Origin: JALXCG01 sp026991065 [NCBI: Gemmatimonadota bacterium]
GTDB lineage: Bacteria; GCA-2686955
Direction of reading: 5' to 3'
Assembly: GCA_026991065.1 (NCBI GenBank)
Contig: JALXCG010000553.1
Coordinates: forward strand, 1 to 16,593
DNA: 16,593 nt
Shown here: positions 1-6,198 of the stretch, piece after piece
Numbering within the stretch: the stretch's first letter is position 1
Layout: every line of letters begins with the position of its first letter
Program-made: the position numbers and the translations under genes
Notes under the pieces: model-generated
What the model was told of the DNA's origin: nothing
Seen by the model: only the letters and a program-made list of their open reading frames with translations
Databases searched by the model: none

Positions 1-618
1 CGGTCGGCCACGGAATACGCCATGAACCTTCGCACGGTGCCGTTCAAGATCGGGCATGGACGCACAGATATACTGGTTCGTCCCCATCATGCCAAGGACC
101 TGGATCGGGCAATTCGCGCCTACGACCCTCTCTACTACGATGGAATCTACTGGCACTGGGGAAGCCACTGGGTTCTGCCGCGGCATGCGCGAATGACGGT
201 CTCCTGGTTCGAAGACAAGGTGCTGCGCCCCTCCCCCGACTTCCTCTTGCTAACCGTCGATGAGGATATGCGGATTCACTATCTTGACGTTGGACCGCGG
301 CAACCGGACGCGGAGTTTGCGCGTCTGCAGAGCGAAGTTCTGCCCGAGATCAACACGTGGGATCTTCAAGTCCAAGGGGCGTCACGCGTGGGGCTCTACC
401 TGGCCGACTCGGCGCTTGACGGCGGTCACGACCTTGCTTTGGATGTTCTGCGCGCGGAACCGGTGGATCTGGAATGGATCGGAATCACCGGGGAGGTGGG
501 AGCGGTTCTCCGTGACAATGAACCCTTCAGCGACTACACACTCGACTCCGGGACCCTGACCCTGCACGCGCGAGAATCGGGCATCCGATCCGAGACCTAT
601 GCCGTGCTCATGAACTGA
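1..618 (+). CDS. Probable alpha/beta-hydrolase (prolyl-oligopeptidase/esterase-like), C-terminal part
   Basis: The frame is open from base 1 through the first ATG at 22, so this is most likely the 3' part of a longer gene cut by the window edge. The visible piece begins with a pattern typical of the end of an alpha/beta-hydrolase core: an HGRTD segment whose Asp (bases 67-69) sits where the catalytic Asp is expected, about 30 residues before a GSHW segment (His at 166-168) where the catalytic His is expected. The following ~130 residues are strand-rich and resemble the beta-sandwich tail of secreted esterase/peptidase-like proteins, not a hydrolase core. The nucleophile Ser would lie upstream, outside the window, so activity cannot be judged. 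The gene ends 8 bases before a strong stem-loop and is convergent with the sigma factor gene. Family assignment is by pattern only. An unrelated strand-rich protein starting at 22 is possible. Confidence 0.45.
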   Translation, partial: RSATEYAMNLRTVPFKIGHGRTDILVRPHHAKDLDRAIRAYDPLYYDGIYWHWGSHWVLPRHARMTVSWFEDKVLRPSPDFLLLTVDEDMRIHYLDVGPRQPDAEFARLQSEVLPEINTWDLQVQGASRVGLYLADSALDGGHDLALDVLRAEPVDLEWIGITGEVGAVLRDNEPFSDYTLDSGTLTLHARESGIRSETYAVLMN

Positions 619-626
619 TCTCTGCA

Positions 627-670
627 CTTCGGCCCCGATCGCCGCTGCGGGAGAGCGATCGGGGCCGAAG
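627..670. terminator. Bidirectional stem-loop terminator between convergent genes
   Basis: A perfect 16-bp inverted repeat (627-642 pairs with 655-670, arm CTTCGGCCCCGATCGC) encloses a 12-base loop. It lies 8 bases after the hydrolase stop (618) and 27 bases before the stop of the convergent sigma factor gene (698). It has no clear U-tract on either side, so it may act as a 3'-end stabiliser or Rho-assisted terminator. Its position between two convergent 3' ends makes a shared terminator the natural reading. Confidence 0.8.
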
Positions 671-697
671 GCTGGGCAGGAATGAAAGTGCCGCGGA

Positions 698-1561
698 TCA
701 GTTTTCGAGGTAGTGCTCAAGCAAGTGGCGACGGGAGTGCATTCGCAGCCGTCCAAGCGCCTTCTCTTTGATCAGGCGAATGTTCTCTTTTGTGCAGCCG
801 AACTCGTCGCCAATCGCCTGCAACGTACGGGGTGTTTCGCCGGCAAGGCCGAAATAGAGGGTAATCACGCGGGCTTGACGCGGGGCGAGAGAGGAGAGTG
901 CGCGCAGCACATCTCGCCCCAGCGATTCTTCGGTGAGTTTGGCTGCCACTTGATCTTCGAAACTGGTTTCGATGAAGTCCATGAGGGGGCTCTCGCCATC
1001 TTCGCTCACGGGTGCATCGAGCGAAAGATGCGCCCGTCCCAGTACGAGATCCTGCTCGACCGTCTCCGGTGACAGTTCGAGTTCTTCCGCGATCTCCTCG
1101 ATGCGTGCTTCGCGGTGTTCGCGGTTCTCGATCTCGCGGGCCGCGCGCTTGACCCGCTTGATCTCTTGCGACTTGTACTGTGGATAGCGAACCACGCCAT
1201 TGGCTTCAGCGACGGCCTTGAGGATCGACTGGCGAATCCACCACACCGCATAGGAGATGAAGCGCACGCCCTTGGTTTCGTCGAACCGGTGGGCCGCCTT
1301 GATCAGCCCCACATTGCCTTCACCGATCAGATCTTCCAGAGGTAAGCCGCGATTTCGAAACTGATTGGCGATTTTCACAACAAAGCGCAAGTTGGCTGTA
1401 ACAAGGCGGTCCAGCGCGGCGCGATCACCAGCTCGTGCCGCGCGCGCCAAATCGACCTCGGCCTCGCGGCTGATCAGGGTCTCGCGGCCGATTTCATTGA
1501 GGTAGCTGCTCAAGATGTTGAGTGGCTCGCGCTTGGCAGGGGGAGAAGTTGCGGTGATCAT
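698..1561 (-). CDS. Sigma-70-family RNA polymerase sigma factor (probably alternative, RpoD/RpoS-like)
   Basis: This is an RNA polymerase promoter-recognition subunit of 287 residues, counted from the ATG at 1561. Region 1.2 (about 14-47), region 2 (51-126, with the VVKIANQF and YAVWWIRQS core-binding and -10 motifs), region 3 (127-205) and region 4 (210-280, helix-turn-helix TLQAIGDEFGCTKENIRLI) are all present. Region 1.1 is absent, as in short FCB-group primary sigmas and in RpoS-like group 2 factors. The DNA-contact positions are unusual. The segment normally read as QARTIRIP is ANGVVRYP, and the region 4 motif normally read as RERIRQIE is KENIRLIK. I chose ATG 1561 because GGAAAG lies 10 bases upstream. 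An in-frame GTG at 1612 has no Shine-Dalgarno sequence. The gene is preceded by a sigma-54-type promoter. The family is certain. Whether it is the housekeeping factor is not, and the altered contacts and RpoN promoter argue against that. Confidence 0.93.
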   Translation of the reverse strand: MITATSPPAKREPLNILSSYLNEIGRETLISREAEVDLARAARAGDRAALDRLVTANLRFVVKIANQFRNRGLPLEDLIGEGNVGLIKAAHRFDETKGVRFISYAVWWIRQSILKAVAEANGVVRYPQYKSQEIKRVKRAAREIENREHREARIEEIAEELELSPETVEQDLVLGRAHLSLDAPVSEDGESPLMDFIETSFEDQVAAKLTEESLGRDVLRALSSLAPRQARVITLYFGLAGETPRTLQAIGDEFGCTKENIRLIKEKALGRLRMHSRRHLLEHYLEN

Positions 1562-1659
1562 AGTTTCGGCTCTTTCCGATCGCCCAATTCTCTGATCTGG
1601 AGCGATGCACACTAACTGTTGGAACTACGATGTGTTTCGTATGGCACTCAAAGGGTTTT

Positions 1660-1675
1660 TGCAAGTAATGTGCCA
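1660..1675 (-). promoter_or_regulatory. Sigma-54 (RpoN) -24/-12 promoter for the sigma factor gene
   Basis: Read on the minus strand the site is TGGCACATTACTTGCA. It matches the RpoN consensus TGGCAC-N5-TTGC at all ten of those bases, with exactly 10 bases between the -24 GG (1674-1673) and the -12 GC (1662-1661), followed by an A-run as usual. The predicted transcription start is near 1649, giving an 88-base leader to the ATG at 1561. It lies in the intergenic region and points at the sigma factor gene. Confidence 0.8.
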
Positions 1676-1778
1676 CGTTGCAGAGCTTCTGTTGCCATCT
1701 GCTCCATATATGGTCTATCCGCTGTTTTTGTTCCACCCAAAGATTTTTGTCTGGCAGCAGCGTGGGCCGACATCGGCG

Positions 1779-1793
1779 CGATTCGTCGAATCG
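1779..1793. promoter_or_regulatory. 15-bp inverted repeat, candidate activator (UAS) site
   Basis: CGATTCG-T-CGAATCG is a perfect 7-1-7 palindrome centred at 1786. It lies about 130-145 bases upstream of the predicted sigma-54 start on the minus strand, the distance at which RpoN activators normally bind. It could equally be an operator for the divergent deacetylase gene. Only one copy was seen, so the assignment is tentative. Confidence 0.4.
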
Positions 1794-1994
1794 AAGGGCA
1801 ACGGTGTCGCCGGAAGAGGACAGCACTGGCTCTGGCTGATAAACGGCGACCGGCTGCCATGAACAGCTGCTCCGAGCAAGGTCGAACCGGCCGAATTGTG
1901 CTTGCCAATCGGGTCGCCCCACGATTCTGGCGTGCGATGCGCTATGCTGCCGTATCCGCACGATGAGGACTGCGTTTTGACTCCGGAGAGGATG

Positions 1995-2786
1995 ATGCAT
2001 TTCGGACCAGTGCAGAGGTTTCGACGGGAGCTGATGGCGCCGAGGCTGCGCATGCAGTTGGATTATCATCGCGCGCTGCGCGAAATCCGCGCGGACAACA
2101 CGATCCAAAAGTGTCTGCCGGATCCCGGAAATGTCCTGGTTCTCGCCCCCCACTCCGATGATGAAGTTCTTGGCGCGGGGGGGACGGCGGCACTGCATGT
2201 CCGTCGGGGTGATCGGGTTGAAGCAGCGATCGTCACCGATGGCCGTTTCGGGCAGGATGGCGACATCGATCCCGAAGAGTTGGCCCGCATCCGGGAAGCT
2301 GAATCGCGTGCCGCCGGGGAGCAGATTGGGTTCAACCAGATGCACTTTGGCGGCATGAGCGACCGCGAGGAAGAGACCCGGCGGCAGATGACGCGTTGGT
2401 TGGCGGACCTACTGGAAGAGCTGCGTCCTCGGGTGATCTACTTGCCGTCGCCGATCGATTTCCATCCGGATCATGCGATGGTCAACGAGTTTCTGTTCCA
2501 GGCCCTGCGCGCCTCTGCTCCGGCCCCGGAAGTGGTGGCCGGCTATGAGGTTTGGGCAACGCTGTGGCCGAACTGCGTGATCGACATCTCCGCCACCGTG
2601 GCGATCAAACGCCGCGCCCTGGATCTGTTTCCGTCGCAAATGGGGCGCTCGAATGTGGATGGTGCCTGCCTGGGACTCGGGCGATACCGTGGTCTGACCT
2701 CCGGCGCGGGGGGGGCTGCCGAGGCTTTTTCCTGCAGTTCGGCCGCGGAGTTCAGCGCTCTGTGGGATCGGTTGCGTTGGCCGTGA
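1995..2786 (+). CDS. PIG-L/LmbE-family metal-dependent N-deacetylase
   Basis: Members of this family are Zn-dependent amidases that remove acetyl groups from N-acetylglucosamine-type sugars or glycoconjugates. From the ATG at 1995 the protein has 263 residues, normal for the family. The metal/base motif APHSDDEVLG (residues 51-60) supplies His53, Asp55 (general base in MshB-type enzymes) and Asp56. The second motif HPDH (157-160) supplies the third metal ligand, His160. About 45 residues precede the first strand, and there is no signal peptide or membrane segment, so a cytoplasmic location is likely. I chose ATG 1995 because GGAG at 1985-1988 lies 6 bases upstream. An ATG at 1944 and a TTG at 1896 extend the frame but lack ribosome sites. 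The 3' end overlaps the convergent sulfotransferase gene by 35 bp. The substrate is unknown: sugars of a cell-surface or flagellar glycan and small-thiol precursors are both possible. Confidence 0.88.
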   Translation: MHFGPVQRFRRELMAPRLRMQLDYHRALREIRADNTIQKCLPDPGNVLVLAPHSDDEVLGAGGTAALHVRRGDRVEAAIVTDGRFGQDGDIDPEELARIREAESRAAGEQIGFNQMHFGGMSDREEETRRQMTRWLADLLEELRPRVIYLPSPIDFHPDHAMVNEFLFQALRASAPAPEVVAGYEVWATLWPNCVIDISATVAIKRRALDLFPSQMGRSNVDGACLGLGRYRGLTSGAGGAAEAFSCSSAAEFSALWDRLRWP

Positions 2787-5034
2787 CGGAAGCCGGGCCG
2801 GCCATCTTGGTTGCTTCGCCGCCGGCAAACAGCCACGCCGGAGTCTGCCCGTCGAAGTGGATTGTAGAGGGCGGGGTTACGCCGAAAAGGCGCAGCATGA
2901 TCGGGGTGAGATCCACCAGGTCGAGCGACTGAGGGGCGGTGTGTTGGGCGATGGCGCTGCCGGAGGCGATGAAGATCCCCGCCTTCTGGTGCCAGCCTTG
3001 CATCTTGTGGTGAACCGTCTCCCCCTTGTCGTCCAGCACTTTGGCGAATTCTTCGGTGTCGGGGTGGGATTTTCCCTGCATGCCATGATCGCTCATGATG
3101 ATCACGTTCTCGGCATCGACGGCATTGAGAACGCGTCCGACCAATTGATCCAGGAGCGCGTAGGAATCATGCACGGCACTGGCGTCATCCCAGAACCAGT
3201 GCCCAACATTGTCGGGGGTGTAGAGCACGATCGTTGCCAGATCGGTTGGGTGGGCGCGGACCAGTTTTTCCCAGTAGTGGATGCACTGGCGGTCGGTTTC
3301 CCACTGCTCGCGAAGAAACTCCGCGGTTGTCTGGGGGAGGATTCGCGGATGCGCGCGGTACCCTTGCAGTGTGTTGCGAACCGCCGGCGTCATCCGCTGA
3401 AGTGGTGCGAAGCGACCCGGAACGATGTAGCCGAGCACCGGGTCAACTTGATAGGCCAGGGGCATGTTGAGGAATCCGGTGGAGATCCCGGCGGCATTCA
3501 GCATCTCCCACACCTTGGTCGCGCGCACGTCGAGATAACTCATGTCTTCGAAACGCCGCTGGCTTTCATCGAAGCCGTGATGCCTGGGATCGAGACCGGT
3601 GAAGAAGGATGGCCATGCACAGCCGCTCATGGGCGGAGACACACTGGCCAGGGGACCGTGACTGCCGCGCTGGATCAAGGCCTGGAAGCTCTCCAAACGG
3701 GGCAGTTCGTCGAAGAGCACATTCGGCGTCATCCCATCCAGCCCGATGACCAGGAGTTTCACTTTGGGGCGCTTGCCAACCGCCTCCGGGCGCAGGAGCG
3801 CCGGACCCCGGAGCAAGAGTTCCTCCTCAGGTGGCGGCGGCAACGCCGGCGCGGATGGTGGAGCATCGTCCCCGGGCTCCGCGGCGGCGGCCGGCTCGGC
3901 GGAAGCTGAAGGCGTGTCGTGCGGGGTTTCGGCCGTCATCTCCTCGGTGACGTGATCGATCTCCGGGGCGTCGATATCGCCGGGGGCGGCGGGAGGCGGA
4001 TCGGGAAGCGGTGATCCGGGGACCGGAGGTTGCGGGGCGGATTCAGGGGTTGCCTCGACGCCGGTTTCGGCGGTGGGGGCCGCGGCCGGAGCCGACTCTC
4101 TTTCAACCTTGGCCGGTGTATCGATGGTGACTGCGGTGATCTCGCCGGAACTTGGAGGAGAATACCCGTAGAGGTCGCACAACTCCTCGAATTCAGGCGT
4201 GGTCGGACAACTTGCGACCAGGCGCGCGGCCGGCATTCGTCGCCACTTCCCCACTTGGCCGGGGTCGACCCGCTCCAGAAGAGAACGCAGTTCCTCGCTG
4301 TCCAGGAGCGGTGTGCCGAGGAATGTCTCCAACCGGGCAAACATCTCTTGCGGCTGGCCGGCAAGCTCCTCGAAGGGAACCTCAATTCGGCGGGTCGCCG
4401 GGATCTGCTCTTTGAAGTTGTGCCAGAGCCGATTCCACGCGGTCCATTGGTCGCGACAGTCCGCCATGGTAAATCGCAGACTGCCGGTGAATCCCCGGCG
4501 CGTATTGCGATGGCGGAAGAGTGACTCCATTACATCGCCCGGGTGCCGCCGGAGAAAGATGTAGCGTCCGTCAGGGAAGAGCGCGTTCAACGCCTCCAAG
4601 TGAAAGAGGTACTCCGGGTATTTGTCACCCCAGAATGCGAGATCCGGGATGTCCAGTGAATGGCTCTCGAAGCAGAGCGCGCGAATGAAACCATCGACAT
4701 CCATGGACTCCGCCCAGTTTTCCAGGCGGCCGCTGCGAATCTGCAGTGCGAGTACTCGCTGCACGTTGTTGAAGATGTGCTGCAACTCCGGTGGCCCGTT
4801 TTCGCCGCCGGTGCGGCGGAAGGCGTGGAGAAACTCCACCATGCGAAGATTGCGAAATGCCGCCGGGGAGGTGCAAAGGTGTCTGAACCAGATGATGGCG
4901 AACCGGATCACACCGAACTCCGAGCCGAATCCTCCCCGGGGATGCGAAGCGAGGATCCGGGCCGCGAGCGTAGTGCCGGAGCGCTGGCAGCCCAGCATGA
5001 TGAGCGGAGCGTTGGCGGAGGTGAGAGGGGGCAT
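2752..5034 (-). CDS. Sulfotransferase fused to alkaline-phosphatase-superfamily domain
   Basis: The protein has 760 residues in two enzyme modules. Residues 10-290 form a PAPS-dependent sulfotransferase: the 5'-phosphosulfate loop GCQRSGTTL (15-23) and the 3'-phosphate site RHPGDVMES (163-171, Arg163 and Ser171). Residues 300-420 form a Pro/Ala/Glu-rich linker. Residues 424-735 form a phosphodiesterase-like alkaline-phosphatase domain with a full set of expected ligands: Asp433 (GLDG), nucleophile Ser470 (PPMSGCAW), Asp608 and His612 (DNVGHW), Asp649-His650 (SDHG) and His682. Relatives usually carry Thr or Ser at the nucleophile. No signal peptide is visible, so both modules should be cytoplasmic, where PAPS is made. 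AGGAG lies 8 bases before the ATG and touches the stop codon of the preceding gene, only 15 bases away, so the two are translated as a pair. The acceptor and the hydrolysed ester are unknown. Confidence 0.88.
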   Translation of the reverse strand: MPPLTSANAPLIMLGCQRSGTTLAARILASHPRGGFGSEFGVIRFAIIWFRHLCTSPAAFRNLRMVEFLHAFRRTGGENGPPELQHIFNNVQRVLALQIRSGRLENWAESMDVDGFIRALCFESHSLDIPDLAFWGDKYPEYLFHLEALNALFPDGRYIFLRRHPGDVMESLFRHRNTRRGFTGSLRFTMADCRDQWTAWNRLWHNFKEQIPATRRIEVPFEELAGQPQEMFARLETFLGTPLLDSEELRSLLERVDPGQVGKWRRMPAARLVASCPTTPEFEELCDLYGYSPPSSGEITAVTIDTPAKVERESAPAAAPTAETGVEATPESAPQPPVPGSPLPDPPPAAPGDIDAPEIDHVTEEMTAETPHDTPSASAEPAAAAEPGDDAPPSAPALPPPPEEELLLRGPALLRPEAVGKRPKVKLLVIGLDGMTPNVLFDELPRLESFQALIQRGSHGPLASVSPPMSGCAWPSFFTGLDPRHHGFDESQRRFEDMSYLDVRATKVWEMLNAAGISTGFLNMPLAYQVDPVLGYIVPGRFAPLQRMTPAVRNTLQGYRAHPRILPQTTAEFLREQWETDRQCIHYWEKLVRAHPTDLATIVLYTPDNVGHWFWDDASAVHDSYALLDQLVGRVLNAVDAENVIIMSDHGMQGKSHPDTEEFAKVLDDKGETVHHKMQGWHQKAGIFIASGSAIAQHTAPQSLDLVDLTPIMLRLFGVTPPSTIHFDGQTPAWLFAGGEATKMAGPASVTANATDPTER

Positions 5035-5049
5035 GAAGCGGACTCCTAG

Positions 5050-5667
5050 CTAGGCGATGTAGCCAACGGCACGCAGATGGGCAAGCACTTCGTCATGCTC
5101 TTCGGCGCTGAGATGAGCAGCCTTGAAAATTTCGTGCAGCGCACGTCCCTCCGGAAGAGGGCCGGGAATGGGAGGTATGCCGAAGTGAGAGAGCAGGGTC
5201 GGCCGTATATCCGTCAGTTCGGCAGTGATTTCCGCCTGCGGGTAGATGTCGGGACCGCGGGCGATCAGGGCGGCCGGCTCGGTGTCGGTCGCGTGGCCGA
5301 CGACGAGGACGTTGTGGTCGGGGAGGCCCGTGATGCAGGAGCGCCAGAGGGCATCGTCTTTGGTTGTTTCCACCCAAACCAGTGCGGCGCCCCGGCCAAG
5401 CGCGGCCTGGATGCTCTTGAAGTCGCTCCCGTGAACCACCGCTCCGACCTGTCTTGCGATGTGGGCAGGAAAGTCACCACTGGCCTCTTGCTCCTCCGGG
5501 TTCCACATGCCACTGAGGATGACTGCTCGGGTCGCTTCAGCGGAGAGTCCGGGGGTTGGGCCAAGCGTCCCCAGAAGAGAATCGTGTTCAGGGGAGTCGA
5601 GCGAGAGAAGAGCAGCCTGTTGATGGGTCAGGCCGGTAGCGAGCAACAAGACGACGGGGGTGGCCAT
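5050..5667 (-). CDS. Degenerate alkaline-phosphatase-superfamily protein (probable pseudoenzyme)
   Basis: This 205-residue protein keeps the outline of an alkaline-phosphatase/phosphodiesterase fold without its active site. The first strand (PVVLLLATG, 4-12) stands where active members have the metal-binding LDG. ATRAVILSGMWNPEE (45-59) resembles the segment after the nucleophile. VLVVGHATD (120-128) replaces the usual SDHG. The end is typical of the superfamily: TDIRPTLLSHFGI (152-164), a LPEGRAL turn, and a final helix closing with LRAVGYIA. At about half the usual length, with the metal ligands missing, it is probably not a hydrolase. It could bind a substrate or partner its downstream neighbour, which carries an intact domain of the same superfamily 15 bases away. 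GGAG lies 9 bases before the ATG. It follows fliT on the same strand after a 107-base gap in which I saw no clear promoter or terminator. Confidence 0.6.
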   Translation of the reverse strand: MATPVVLLLATGLTHQQAALLSLDSPEHDSLLGTLGPTPGLSAEATRAVILSGMWNPEEQEASGDFPAHIARQVGAVVHGSDFKSIQAALGRGAALVWVETTKDDALWRSCITGLPDHNVLVVGHATDTEPAALIARGPDIYPQAEITAELTDIRPTLLSHFGIPPIPGPLPEGRALHEIFKAAHLSAEEHDEVLAHLRAVGYIA

Positions 5668-5774
5668 GATCGCGATCTCCGATCCAGAGTAGACATACTG
5701 CTCTAGTGATCGGATCGAATCGCCATTTGCCCAGAAGATTCGACGCCCGGAGATGCCCGCCCCTTCTACGGTTC

Positions 5775-6191
5775 CTATCCGCAGCGGTCCATGACCGCAT
5801 AGGCCTCGCTGTCACGAGTCGGGCGATAGGTGCGCAGCGTGCGCCTGGCGCGCTGCAGCGAGGAGTTGTGGGCGCGCAGTTCATTGAGCCGGTTCTCTAC
5901 CCGGCTCTCCAGGGTCTGGTTCAGGGATTCGATCTGGCGTCCCAAGTCGATGCAGCGTCGTACTTCGGCCTGCGCGGCGACCTTCTCCGGGCTGCCCGCG
6001 GGAAGCTCCTTGATCCAGCTCCGTGCCGCCTGGAGTAGTTCTGCGCCGCTGGTCAAGAGATCCTGACGATCGGCGAGGAGAGAAAGCAGGATCTCGGCAT
6101 CCAGTGTGTCAGCGGAGGAAGACTCCAGCGTCGCGGTGATGCGGAGCAGCTCTTGATAGCATTCACGGAGCGCAGGGAGAGGGGTGTCCAT
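5775..6191 (-). CDS. fliT: FliT/FlgN-like flagellar export chaperone
   Basis: This 138-residue, almost wholly helical protein has no membrane segment or signal peptide. FliT binds unassembled FliD in the cytoplasm, delivers it to the flagellar export gate and, in enterobacteria, also restrains FlhDC. Sequence in this family is poorly conserved, so the call rests on size, helical heptad pattern (about 15-125), the C-terminal motif ending in AYAVMDRCG, which recalls the xxDR(K/R)G ending of many FliT/FlgN-like proteins, and above all position: it begins 7 bases after the fliD stop in the same operon. The ribosome site is weak, so translation is probably coupled to fliD. An FlgN-type chaperone is the main alternative. 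Confidence 0.6.
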   Translation of the reverse strand: MDTPLPALRECYQELLRITATLESSSADTLDAEILLSLLADRQDLLTSGAELLQAARSWIKELPAGSPEKVAAQAEVRRCIDLGRQIESLNQTLESRVENRLNELRAHNSSLQRARRTLRTYRPTRDSEAYAVMDRCG

Positions 6192-6198
6192 CGGTTGC

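Larger units (their letters stand above)
1562..1994. other. Divergent intergenic region between sigma factor and PIG-L genes
   Basis: This 433-base region separates the divergent sigma factor and deacetylase genes. Its sigma-factor-proximal half (about 1613-1760) is visibly richer in A+T than its surroundings. It contains the -24/-12 element, a 10-bp palindrome CCATATATGG (1704-1713) and a 15-bp inverted repeat (1779-1793). Reading frames that cross it look like chance frames: composition is incoherent and starts lack ribosome sites. I saw no convincing sigma-70 promoter for the deacetylase gene on the plus strand. Confidence 0.7.

Noticed and set aside
1494-2345. 283-codon minus-strand frame across the divergent intergenic region
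   Set aside because: It overlaps both the deacetylase and sigma factor genes, has no domain pattern, and runs through the A+T-rich promoter region.
2857-3909. 350-codon plus-strand open frame inside the sulfotransferase-hydrolase gene
   Set aside because: It is antisense to a gene with complete catalytic motifs, shows no family features, and long antisense frames are expected at this G+C content.
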